The translations under genes and the position numbers were made by a program. This document shows, piece after piece, positions 7,734 to 14,728 of a stretch of DNA of 17,111 nucleotides. Every line of letters starts with the position of its first letter. The stretch's first letter is position 1. Origin of the DNA: SIG578 sp045655125 (GTDB lineage: Bacteria; Bacillota; Clostridia; Oscillospirales; Ruminococcaceae); contig JAZOOR010000060.1 in NCBI GenBank assembly GCA_045655125.1, forward strand, positions 1 to 17,111, read 5' to 3'. The notes under the pieces were generated by a model that searched no databases, was not told the DNA's origin, and saw nothing but the letters and a program-made list of their open reading frames with translations.

Positions 7734-10199
7734 ATGCCTAAGTCACAATTTGTAGATCCCGAATTTTTAAGAAAATCGGGCAAAATCACCTTTAATGACA
7801 TTGATGTCAATGTCTACAACAAGTCCATCAAGGAAGAAAGAAAAAATTATTCTGATGATGACTTAAAGAGAATTTACCGCGATATCACCATTCTCCGTGA
7901 GTTTGAAAATATGATTAACCTCATCAAAATTCAGGGTGCATATAACGGCGTTGAGCACACCTATCCCGGCCCTGCTCACCTTTCTCTTGGTCAGGAGGCA
8001 TCTGCCGTAGGTCAGGCTTATATTCTTGATAAAGATGACTTTATCTTTGGCTCTCACAGAAGTCACAGTGAAATTCTCGCAAAGGCTCTCTCCTGCATTG
8101 AGAAGCTTTCTGATGATGAGCTGATGGATATTATGAAAAACTTCCTCGGCGGTAAAATCCTTAAAGCCGTTGAGGGTAAGGGACAGAAAACAGTAAAAGA
8201 GCTTGCTCTTGACTTTATCCTTTATGGAGCACTCACCGAGATTTTTGCTCGCGAGAGCGGCTTCCATATGGGACTGGGCGGCTCGATGCACGCATTCTTC
8301 CAACCCTTCGGAATTTATCCCAACAATGCTATCGTTGGCGGCTCGGGAACTATCGCTACCGGTGCTGCACTTTATAAGAAGGTTAACAATAAGAAGGGTA
8401 TCGTTGTTGCCAATATCGGTGACGGCGCACTCGCAAGAGGTCCTATGTGGGAGGCTATGACCTTCGCATCTATGGACCAGTACCGTGAGCTTTGGGAAGA
8501 GAGCAAGAGAGGCGGAATGCCTATCCTCTTTAACTGCTTTAACAATGACTACGGTATGGGCGGACAGACCCGCGGCGAGACCATGGGTTACGATATGCTC
8601 GCTCGTATCGGCGCAGGTGTATCCCCCACTCAACTTCACGCAGAGCGTGTTGACGGTTATAATCCCCTTGCAGTTATCGATGCAATGAAGCGCAAGAAGG
8701 AAATCCTCTTAAACGGCGACGGTCCTTGCTTCCTCGATGTTGTTACATATCGTGTTGCAGGTCACTCCCCCTCTGACTCAAGTTCCTACAGAACTAAGGA
8801 GGAAATCGATGCTTGGAAGGCTATTGACCCCGTTATCAAGTTCCGCGAGGACCTTGTTAAAGCTGGTGTCGGTACCGACGATGAGTATCAGGCAATCTAC
8901 GATAACACTGTTGCTATCATGACCAAAATGTGCAAAATGGCATCTGATGTTAAAGAGTCTCCCTACATTGACTTCGAGAAAGACCCCGCTGTTGTTGAGC
9001 GCCTTATGTTCTCCAACGAGAAGGTTGCAAAGATGGAAGACAGAGAGCCTGAGGTTCTTGCTCCTAAGGAGGAATGCCCCAGAGTTGTGCAAATCGCGGG
9101 TAAAGAGAGATTTGCATTCAAGGATGGCAAACCCGTTTCCAAGCTTAAGGTTTACAACTATCGTGATGCTCTCTTTGAGGCTATCTGCGATAAATTCTAT
9201 GAGGACCCGACTCTCATCACCTATGGTGAGGACGTTCGTGACTGGGGTGGCGCATTTGCTGTTTACCGCGGACTTACCGAGGTTCTTCCTTATTCCCGTC
9301 TCTTTAACTCACCTATCGCAGAGTCTGCAATCGTTGGCTCGGCAGTAGGCTACGCAATGAGCGGCGGTCGTGTTATCGTTGAGCTTATGTATGCCGACTT
9401 TATCGGCTGCGCGGGTGATGAAATCTTCAATCAGCTTGCAAAATGGCAGTCTATGAGCGCAGGTATCCTAAAAATGCCTGTTGTACTTCGTGTTTCTGTC
9501 GGCTCTAAGTACGGTGCACAGCACTCTCAGGATTGGACATCACTCACTGCACATATCCCCGGACTTAAGGTTGTATTCCCCGCAACTCCTTGGGAAGCAA
9601 AGGGACTTATGGCTTCTGCTCTTAACGGCACCGACCCCGTTGTATTCTTTGAGAGCCAGAGACTTTATGATATCGGTGAGCAGTTTAAAGAGGGCGGCGT
9701 TCCCGCTGAGAGCTATGAGATTGAGATTGGCGACACTAACCTTGTAAAACAGGGTAGTGACATCACAATTCTCACCATCGGCGCAACTCTTTACAGAGCT
9801 ATGGATGCAGCTAAAGAGCTCGAAACAAAATACGGCGTTTCTGCTGAGGTTATCAACCTTCACAGTATCTGCCCCTTAAATTATGACAAGATTTTAGAGT
9901 CTGTTAAGAAAACAGGTAAGGTTGTACTCGCTTCTGATGCTTGCGTACGCGGTTCCTTCCTCAACGATGTTGCAAGAAACATCACCGAGCTTGCATTCGA
10001 TTATCTCGATGCACCTCCCGTTGTTGTCGGCGCTCAGAACTGGATTACACCTCCCTTTGAGTTTGACCAGTACTTCTTCCCGCAGGCTTCCTGGATTTTA
10101 GATGCCATTAACGAGAAGATTATGCAACTTCCCGGTCACACCCCCACCACTAACTGCACTCCCGTAGAGCAGCTTAGAAAGTCCAAGATGGGTGTGTAA
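7734..10199 (+). CDS. Fused alpha-beta thiamine diphosphate-dependent dehydrogenase (E1)
   Basis: E1 uses thiamine diphosphate to oxidatively cleave its substrate and load the acyl group onto the E2 lipoyl arm. Both E1 subunits are joined in one 821-residue chain. The alpha part (about 40-410) has GLGGSMH (180-186), the start of the cofactor motif GDG (229-231) and its end NND (270-272). The beta part (about 470-800) has GED (498-500), the IAESAIVG stretch with the likely catalytic E530, AQHSQDW (595-601), and a transketolase C-terminal domain (about 670-790). The alpha part seems to carry extra residues compared with usual E1 alpha: GDG and NN are about 38 residues apart rather than about 26, and about 30-40 extra residues precede GGSMH. 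GGSMH favours the pyruvate/acetoin group over the branched-chain group. The ATG at 7734 follows AAAAGGAG, 24 bp after E3. It is the last gene of the operon. The substrate is undetermined. Confidence 0.92.
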   Translation: MPKSQFVDPEFLRKSGKITFNDIDVNVYNKSIKEERKNYSDDDLKRIYRDITILREFENMINLIKIQGAYNGVEHTYPGPAHLSLGQEASAVGQAYILDKDDFIFGSHRSHSEILAKALSCIEKLSDDELMDIMKNFLGGKILKAVEGKGQKTVKELALDFILYGALTEIFARESGFHMGLGGSMHAFFQPFGIYPNNAIVGGSGTIATGAALYKKVNNKKGIVVANIGDGALARGPMWEAMTFASMDQYRELWEESKRGGMPILFNCFNNDYGMGGQTRGETMGYDMLARIGAGVSPTQLHAERVDGYNPLAVIDAMKRKKEILLNGDGPCFLDVVTYRVAGHSPSDSSSYRTKEEIDAWKAIDPVIKFREDLVKAGVGTDDEYQAIYDNTVAIMTKMCKMASDVKESPYIDFEKDPAVVERLMFSNEKVAKMEDREPEVLAPKEECPRVVQIAGKERFAFKDGKPVSKLKVYNYRDALFEAICDKFYEDPTLITYGEDVRDWGGAFAVYRGLTEVLPYSRLFNSPIAESAIVGSAVGYAMSGGRVIVELMYADFIGCAGDEIFNQLAKWQSMSAGILKMPVVLRVSVGSKYGAQHSQDWTSLTAHIPGLKVVFPATPWEAKGLMASALNGTDPVVFFESQRLYDIGEQFKEGGVPAESYEIEIGDTNLVKQGSDITILTIGATLYRAMDAAKELETKYGVSAEVINLHSICPLNYDKILESVKKTGKVVLASDACVRGSFLNDVARNITELAFDYLDAPPVVVGAQNWITPPFEFDQYFFPQASWILDAINEKIMQLPGHTPTTNCTPVEQLRKSKMGV

Positions 10200-10218
10200 A
10201 TTAACACAAATAAAAAAT

Positions 10219-10246
10219 AGCCGTGCCTCAGGGCACGGCTTTTTTT
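10219..10246 (+). terminator. Intrinsic terminator of the five-gene operon
   Basis: AGCCGTGCC (10219-10227), loop TCAG, then GGCACGGCT (10232-10240) running into a T tract to 10246. It lies 20 bp past the E1 stop codon. A-rich sequence on the left side means it could also act on minus-strand transcripts. Confidence 0.95.
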
Positions 10247-10256
10247 GTATAACGAA

Positions 10257-10279
10257 AACCACGCGATAGTCGCGTGGTT
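10257..10279. repeat. Perfect 10-bp-arm hairpin
   Basis: AACCACGCGA (10257-10266) and TCGCGTGGTT (10270-10279) form a perfect stem with a 3-nt loop. On the plus strand it lacks a T run. On the minus strand it is followed by TTTTCGTT, so it may be a weak terminator for minus-strand transcription from the membrane-protein gene. It could also be a remnant of an insertion. Confidence 0.6.
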
Positions 10280-10320
10280 CAAAAGAAGTTAACCGATGAA
10301 AAAAATGGTCAAACGTGGTT

Positions 10321-10461
10321 TTGCCTCCCTCTGACGAGGGAGGTGGATTTTGCAAAGCAAAAGACGGAGGGAGAGAAAAACTACAGATAAACTCTCAAGT
10401 TTAGTCATTCTCTCCCTCAGTTTCGCTAACGCTCAACAGCTCCCTCGTCAGAGGGAGCCAA
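10321..10461. mobile_element. MITE-like element with imperfect inverted ends
   Basis: The left end (10321-10375) and right end (10410-10461) are long imperfect inverted repeats. Both contain CTCCCTCTGACGAGGGAG or its complement, and both have GGGAGAG/CTCTCCC at the inner edge. The outer motif is itself a small hairpin (CTCCCTC-TGAC-GAGGGAG). The roughly 34 bp between the ends code for nothing. I recall very similar non-coding repeats scattered through gut Firmicutes genomes; this is from memory and was not searched. No transposase is present and no clear target-site duplication was seen. The element lies just downstream of the membrane-protein gene. Confidence 0.7.
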
Positions 10462-10477
10462 GGAATTCAATAAACGT

Positions 10478-10951
10478 TTACAAATTATTTATTGCCGATA
10501 TGCCTATAATTACTGGTGCAAAAATCAACAATAAAATTACAATTATTGCAATTAGTGTTCCTAAGGATGTGTCAGAAATACAGGACCATTCATTGTCTTG
10601 TTTTAATATTTCTAATGAATATGCCTCTCTTACTTGTGCACCATAAGAGTTAGTACAGTCGGTATATCCAGATATTTTATATACATCTTCCGTTTTATTA
10701 ACTTCATATTCATCAAATTCAGGAAATTTAGCTGCTGAGGGATTTTTTAAACCTAGTAGTTTATATGCTTGCGAAAACAGTATCGCTTCTTGTTTTTCAG
10801 ATAATTCGATATTATTGTATTTGTTTTTTATTATTTTTTGAAACTCTTTTCTTGCCTTTTGATTTAAAGCGGAGTCCTTTAATCTTCTGTAGCGGTTTTC
10901 CACCGAATTGTACTCCTTAAACTTCTGCTTAACGTCATCAACGATTTTCAT
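10478..10951 (-). CDS. Small single-pass membrane protein of unknown function
   Basis: The function is not recognised. The 157-residue protein has a charged, probably helical N-terminal half (about 1-65, many Lys/Glu/Arg). A middle segment (about 88-122) contains SGYTDCTNSYGAQVR. This resembles a short 'GYVDAQNSFGA-VR' pattern I recall from small membrane or phage-associated proteins. One membrane segment lies near the C-terminus (about 131-153, IAIIVILLLIFAPVIIG), so the bulk is likely cytoplasmic or outside depending on orientation. There is no signal peptide. The ATG at 10951 was chosen because AAAGGAGA lies just before it; an in-frame start 12 codons upstream lacks a site. The gene is divergent from an XRE-type regulator gene, with a TTGACA/TATTAT promoter and a palindromic operator between them. 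Base composition is visibly AT-richer than the neighbouring operons, suggesting acquisition. Confidence 0.8.
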   Translation of the reverse strand: MKIVDDVKQKFKEYNSVENRYRRLKDSALNQKARKEFQKIIKNKYNNIELSEKQEAILFSQAYKLLGLKNPSAAKFPEFDEYEVNKTEDVYKISGYTDCTNSYGAQVREAYSLEILKQDNEWSCISDTSLGTLIAIIVILLLIFAPVIIGISAINNL

Positions 10952-10982
10952 AAATATAGTCTCCTTTAAATAAAAACAAATC

Positions 10983-11058
10983 TGCACTTATATAGGTGCA
11001 AAAATATAATAACATAAAGATATAATATTGTCAAGAGATTTGTTCCTAAATTAGTGCA
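10983..11058. promoter_or_regulatory. GTGCA operator sites between the divergent pair
   Basis: TGCACTTATATAGGTGCA (10983-11000) is an inverted repeat with TGCAC/GTGCA arms, placed just downstream of the -10 box of the membrane-protein promoter. A third half-site, GTGCAAAA, begins at 11054, close to the XRE start codon. Binding by the XRE protein, repressing the membrane-protein gene and itself, is inferred from symmetry and placement. Confidence 0.55.
11006..11034 (-). promoter_or_regulatory. Sigma-A-type promoter of the membrane-protein gene
   Basis: On the minus strand, a perfect TTGACA (11034-11029) and TATTAT (11011-11006) are separated by 17 bp. The start of transcription would fall inside the TGCAC/GTGCA palindrome, so a bound repressor would block it. 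Confidence 0.85.
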
Positions 11059-11072
11059 AAAGAGAATGAAAA

Positions 11073-11324
11073 ATGAATAAAAAAATCGAAAAGAAAATTG
11101 GTCAAAATATTCGTGATATTAGAGAAAAACAAAATATGACGCAAGAAACACTTGCTGCCAAATTACAGCTAAATGGGTGTGATATAACACGAAGTGCCAT
11201 TGCCAAAATTGAAGTTGGACAAAGACACTTATATCCTGATGAAATTATTTTAATAAAAGAAATATTTGATACCAGTTTTGAAAGCATTTTTTATGGTGAG
11301 AATGAAAATGAAAAAATGCCCTAA
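11073..11324 (+). CDS. XRE/Cro-CI-type helix-turn-helix regulator
   Basis: A DNA-binding protein of 83 residues made of little more than one helix-turn-helix domain (about 9-72). Visible family features are IGQNIRDIREKQNMTQETLA, then the recognition region ITRSAIAKIEVGQR and the closing helix PDEIILIKEIFDTSFESIF. It lacks a sensor or peptidase domain, so it is probably a simple dimeric repressor. The ATG at 11073 has only a weak purine-rich site (AGAGAATGAAAA). An ATG at 11066 opens a four-codon frame that overlaps the real start, which could keep expression low. The gene is divergent from the membrane-protein gene across an operator-like palindrome and ends before a strong palindromic terminator. 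The AT-rich composition matches its partner. Confidence 0.9.
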   Translation: MNKKIEKKIGQNIRDIREKQNMTQETLAAKLQLNGCDITRSAIAKIEVGQRHLYPDEIILIKEIFDTSFESIFYGENENEKMP

Positions 11325-11347
11325 AATAAGACATTTGATAATGTATA

Positions 11348-11385
11348 AATAAAAGGTGTGCAGAAATTTCTGCACACCTTTTATT
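11348..11385. terminator. 38-nt perfect palindrome, two-way terminator
   Basis: AATAAAAGGTGTGCAGAAA (11348-11366) is followed immediately by its exact reverse complement to 11385. T-rich sequence follows on both strands (TTTTATTGTTTTT on plus; TTTTATTTAT on minus). It lies between the convergent XRE gene and the aldolase gene and probably terminates both. Confidence 0.88.
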
Positions 11386-11433
11386 GTTTTTAATATCTTT
11401 GCCTAATAAAAAGCGGGGGATTTTTATTGTAAT

Positions 11434-12123
11434 TTATTTTGATTCATTAAAAAGGTCGGAAATTGTTTTCTTTCCGTAAACCGACTGCCAGTCGGCATTG
11501 AAATCGTCAATGGCGTACTGTGTCATTGGGTGATAGGTGAGGGTTTCAAACAGTTCGGGATTTATGGTAACCGAGTGACAACCCGACATTGCGATTTTGT
11601 GAATTTGCTCAACAGTTTTAAAGCTTGCTGCAAGAACCTTGGTTTCAAGATTGTATTTCTTAAACATTTCAACTATCTCGCCGACAACCTGAACACCGTC
11701 ACTTACAATGTTGTCAAGGCGGTTAACATAGGGAGCAACAAAATCAGCGCCTGCAAGGGCGGCAATGAGCGCCTGCTGCTGTGTGAAGATAGCAGTTTCG
11801 GTAACCTTAAAGCCCATATTGTGCAGAAGTGAGGTGGCTTTAAGTCCCTCTCGTGAGATGGGAATTTTAACATAGAAATTTCCGCCTACGGCGTCCTTTA
11901 AAAGCTTTGCTTCCTCAATTATGCCCTCTGCGGTGTCGGCAGTAACCTGAATGTGCAGCATTTTGTCAGGGCCGATAATCTCGCGGATATCCTTTATGAG
12001 CTTAATAAAGTTGGTGTTTTCCTTTGAAATAATAGTGGGGTTGGTGGTGACGCCTGCAATGGGATAATATTCCGCACAGGTGCGAATATGGTCTAAATTT
12101 GCAGTGTCAATAATGTACATCAT
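11434..12123 (-). CDS. fsa: Fructose-6-phosphate aldolase / transaldolase-like protein
   Basis: Class I aldolase of the small transaldolase family (TalC/MipB/FSA type). These proteins act either as transaldolases in the pentose phosphate pathway or cleave fructose 6-phosphate to dihydroxyacetone and glyceraldehyde 3-phosphate. The 229 residues are slightly above the roughly 215-220 usual for the family. Seen here are D6 in IIDTANL, GVTTNPTII (24-32), the Schiff-base lysine K86 in FYVKIP (83-88), and the late conserved HSVTINPELF region. The start is one of two adjacent ATG codons (12123 or 12120), after AAGGAAGG. The gene lies 52 bp downstream of the DUF3048 lipoprotein gene on the same strand with no terminator seen between, so they may be cotranscribed, though no functional link is evident. 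Transaldolase versus aldolase activity cannot be told apart safely from sequence alone. Confidence 0.92.
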   Translation of the reverse strand: MMYIIDTANLDHIRTCAEYYPIAGVTTNPTIISKENTNFIKLIKDIREIIGPDKMLHIQVTADTAEGIIEEAKLLKDAVGGNFYVKIPISREGLKATSLLHNMGFKVTETAIFTQQQALIAALAGADFVAPYVNRLDNIVSDGVQVVGEIVEMFKKYNLETKVLAASFKTVEQIHKIAMSGCHSVTINPELFETLTYHPMTQYAIDDFNADWQSVYGKKTISDLFNESK

Positions 12124-12175
12124 AAGAGTGCGCCTTCCTTTGTGTTTAGATATATGCTGTCTTGTTTAAAAATTA

Positions 12176-13231
12176 CTACTCTGCGGTGTAGGTAACGGTT
12201 TTGTCAACGGATACAATTCCTACATAGCTCTTTCCGGGGTTGACTTTTAGTTCTTTTCCGTCAAGAGTAGTGTATTTCATTTTTCCGTCAAAGCCGTTCT
12301 TTGACCAGTTTATAGGAATGATTTTTCCGTCGCAGGCGTAGTATCCGCTGCCGTTTGTGAGTTTGACATCGATATAGTTAGCCTTTGAATTTGCATTCAT
12401 AAGGTTAATCGTGGTTTTGAGAACAAAGACATTCTCAAATGAGAGAGCCTTGCCTGTGCTTTCGTCAATGTGAGGAGCATTAAACTGTCCCTTTTCATAC
12501 TTGCCGGTTTCGGCATTGTATGTAAATGTGGCCTTGGTTGACGAAGAGAAGGGAACGGTTATGTTGTTTGCGGCCTCTCCGCTTGCCATAACAGAAGAAT
12601 TGTCTCCAAACTTATATGCGTCGGCAATTTTTCCGCTTTGCTGGATTTTTTTGCTTTCAATAGCCTTAATAAGACGAGCACCCGAGGTGAAAGCGGTATG
12701 TTCAATAGGCATTTTTCCAACGCGGTTAGGGTCACGATAAGAGCCTTGGGTGTTTAGGAAATTGATGGTTTTTACATCGTTGTTTTTAATGTAATCAAGA
12801 ACATACTTGCTGCCGCCGAAGTGAACAAAAATACTGTTGTGAGCGTTTGCAAGCGAGAGATAATAGTGGCGGGCAGAGCGAACAGAGCCAACATCGGGGA
12901 TTTTGGCAGCATCGGGGAAAACGGCCATAAGCCTTGTAATTCCTCCCTCTGCGAGTACCTCATAAATTATTCCTGCCTCTGAAATTCCTCGTTGAGGCAG
13001 AGAAACCTTAATATTGTTTATCATAATTGCAATAGGACGCTTGTCCTCTGCGGAAAAAGCAAGGTCATATTCTCCTGTGAGGGGATTTTTCGCAAGCTTT
13101 TGCTCACCGTTTGAAGTATCAGTACTCTCGGTCTGTGGCATAACAGAGGAAGAGCCGTTAGAATTACCTGCGCAGCCTGCGAGAGCAAGAATGCAGATAA
13201 CAGACATAATAACTGCAATAATTCTTTTCAT
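12176..13231 (-). CDS. DUF3048 (YerB-family) lipoprotein
   Basis: A secreted, membrane-anchored lipoprotein of 351 residues. The signal peptide is MKRIIAVIMSVICILALAGC with lipobox LAGC (C20 lipidated). A Ser/Asn/Thr-rich tether follows to about residue 45. The DUF3048 N-terminal domain then begins with RPIAIMINN and shows the family stretches LPQRGISEAGIIYEVLAEGG and VGSVRSARHYYL. A C-terminal DUF3048 domain follows (about 235-350). Homologues such as Bacillus subtilis YerB are widespread in Firmicutes; their biochemical role is not established. The ATG at 13231 follows AAAGGTGAT. A strong promoter lies about 35-60 bp upstream. The aldolase gene follows on the same strand. Confidence 0.93.
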   Translation of the reverse strand: MKRIIAVIMSVICILALAGCAGNSNGSSSVMPQTESTDTSNGEQKLAKNPLTGEYDLAFSAEDKRPIAIMINNIKVSLPQRGISEAGIIYEVLAEGGITRLMAVFPDAAKIPDVGSVRSARHYYLSLANAHNSIFVHFGGSKYVLDYIKNNDVKTINFLNTQGSYRDPNRVGKMPIEHTAFTSGARLIKAIESKKIQQSGKIADAYKFGDNSSVMASGEAANNITVPFSSSTKATFTYNAETGKYEKGQFNAPHIDESTGKALSFENVFVLKTTINLMNANSKANYIDVKLTNGSGYYACDGKIIPINWSKNGFDGKMKYTTLDGKELKVNPGKSYVGIVSVDKTVTYTAE

Positions 13232-13264
13232 TTTACATCACCTTTATAAAGTTTTATACATTTA

Positions 13265-13293
13265 ATTATAACTTATGTTAATGCATATTTCAA
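13265..13293 (-). promoter_or_regulatory. Sigma-A-type promoter of the DUF3048 gene
   Basis: On the minus strand, TTGAAA (13293-13288) and a perfect TATAAT (13270-13265) are separated by 17 bp, upstream of the DUF3048 start codon. It probably drives the aldolase gene as well. Confidence 0.87.
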
Positions 13294-13413
13294 GTGGAAA
13301 GATATTGTTTTTGGCAGTATTTTGATAAATTCACAAGGATAGTCTTAATTCTAAAAATCAGTGCTCGTGCATAGAATTATTATAAACGTAAAAAAGAGAA
13401 AGACGGGGATAAA

Positions 13414-13827
13414 ATGACACAAACACAGCTTTTGAGAAATATGTTTTTAAAGCTTTCGGAGAGCCTTTCAAATGAAGAGCCGCCGCTGCAACAAAACTAT
13501 CAGCAGCAGCTTTCTCTTTATGAGCAACTTTTTAATGCACCATCATCTTCGGCGGCTGAAAGAGAGAGAACCCTGATTTCTGCAAGGTGCATTATTGCAC
13601 TATCACGCAGCCTTGTCGGAAATGTACCAAGCGATAGCCTCTCTGCTGCAAAACGTGAGCTTGAAATATTAAAGCCTATATTTTTAAAACAAAAAACAAG
13701 ACTTAATAAAAATGAAATAAGAGAGCTTGTTGAGAAACGTATAGATATTCTGTCCCCGGGATGCTCGGATGAGATAGTTGATGCGGTTTTGTTCTTGTAT
13801 TTGTCACTTGTGCCTATGTCAAAATGA
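13414..13827 (+). CDS. Hypothetical protein, 137 residues
   Basis: I do not recognise this protein. It is predicted to be mostly helical and cytoplasmic, with no signal peptide, and no zinc or nucleotide motif is visible. The N-terminal third is rich in Gln, Leu and Ser (QQNYQQQLSLYEQLF). The middle has an Arg/Ala/Ile helix (LISARCIIALSRSLVG) and the C-terminal part is charged, then hydrophobic (IVDAVLFLYLSLVP). The ATG at 13414 follows GACGGGGA, a moderate ribosome binding site. The M14 peptidase gene begins 13 bp after its stop, with a ribosome binding site directly after this stop codon, so the two are almost certainly one operon. A role near the peptidase is inference from position only. 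Confidence 0.78.
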   Translation: MTQTQLLRNMFLKLSESLSNEEPPLQQNYQQQLSLYEQLFNAPSSSAAERERTLISARCIIALSRSLVGNVPSDSLSAAKRELEILKPIFLKQKTRLNKNEIRELVEKRIDILSPGCSDEIVDAVLFLYLSLVPMSK

Positions 13828-13840
13828 AAAGGAGAAAACT

Positions 13841-14728
13841 ATGAAAGACCCCTTTTACCTTGCGCCGCCATTTTACGGCGAGCTTACAAAAAAGCTCTTT
13901 CGGCTCAAAAAGACATATCCGTTTCTGAAACTTGGGTCAATAGGAAAATCGGTGCAGGGAAGAAAAATTTATGCCATTTTCCTTGGAAATATGCACTGCC
14001 CCGTAGTGTATGCGGCAGCCTTTCATTCTCTTGAGTGGCTTACCGAAAGCCTTCTTGTGAGGTTTTGTGAGGAGCTTTGCTGCGCCCTTAAATATAGCAG
14101 AGAACTTAAATGCGCGCTTGGTAAAAGAGGAATTATAATTATTCCCTGCGTGAATCCCGACGGCACTGAGCTTCTGCTATCGGACGGTGCGTCAGCGGGG
14201 AGCTTTCGCAGATTTACGGATAGGATAAGTGGCGGCGACTATAAAATGTGGAACAGTAACATTCGCGGTGTCGATTTAAACCACAATTTTAATGCAGGTC
14301 ACGCACAGCTTAGAAAAATGGAGCAAAGAGCGGGGATAAATGGCCCTGCAATCAGAAGATTTGGCGGGTACAGGCCAAATAGCGAGCCTGAAACCCGTGC
14401 CCTCGTTTCGCTTTGCCGAAGCTTTTCAGTAAGTCGGGTTTATGCCTTTCATTCTCAGGGAGAAGAGATTTTTTACCGTTATGGACAGAGGGAGCCTGCG
14501 GGGGCAGAGCATATGGCACAAATGCTTGCAAAGGCGAGTGGCTACAGTCTACAGGCGCAGGGCGGACTTGCAAGCCACGGAGGATTTAAGGACTGGTTTA
14601 TTAGCGAATTTAACTGCCCCGGTTTTACAATAGAAATCGGCAGAGGAAAAAATCCTCTGCCGATAAGTGAGCTTTCACCTATTTTTGCAAGACTTTACGA
14701 AATGATGCTCTTAGGACTTGTCATTTAA
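13841..14728 (+). CDS. M14-family zinc peptidase, gamma-D-glutamyl-diaminopimelate type
   Basis: A zinc carboxypeptidase-fold enzyme of 295 residues. Zinc ligands are H62 and E65 (FHSLE) and H204 (FHSQGEEI), and the catalytic glutamate is E265 in TIEIGRG. Substrate-side residues include VNPDG (104-108), R142 and GVDLNHNF (143-150). Family members mostly read GVDLNRNF; here H148 stands in for the arginine. The GGYRPNSEPETRA stretch and HSQGEE point to the peptidoglycan peptidases that cut the gamma-D-Glu-meso-diaminopimelate bond in stem peptides. There is no signal peptide or membrane segment, so it probably acts in the cytoplasm on recycled muropeptides or in the forespore or mother cell. 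The ATG at 13841 follows AAAAGGAG; a longer frame from 13778 would overlap the upstream gene by 50 bp. The stop overlaps the stop of the convergent carboxypeptidase gene. Confidence 0.9.
   Translation: MKDPFYLAPPFYGELTKKLFRLKKTYPFLKLGSIGKSVQGRKIYAIFLGNMHCPVVYAAAFHSLEWLTESLLVRFCEELCCALKYSRELKCALGKRGIIIIPCVNPDGTELLLSDGASAGSFRRFTDRISGGDYKMWNSNIRGVDLNHNFNAGHAQLRKMEQRAGINGPAIRRFGGYRPNSEPETRALVSLCRSFSVSRVYAFHSQGEEIFYRYGQREPAGAEHMAQMLAKASGYSLQAQGGLASHGGFKDWFISEFNCPGFTIEIGRGKNPLPISELSPIFARLYEMMLLGLVI

Noticed and set aside
4983..10199. Assignment of the complex as pyruvate dehydrogenase or as acetoin dehydrogenase
   Set aside because: GGSMH in E1 suits both, no sigma-54 promoter or AcoR-type activator is present, and the alpha insertions set it apart. 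The substrate was therefore left open.
10350..10646. Plus-strand open frame over the MITE-like repeat and the end of the membrane-protein gene
   Set aside because: It runs through non-coding inverted repeat sequence and then antisense to a better-supported gene; the translation shows no domain.
11405..11427. AATAAAAA/TTTTTATT hairpin after the aldolase gene
   Set aside because: The stem is only A-T pairs and would be too weak for a terminator; the 38-nt palindrome further on is the better candidate.
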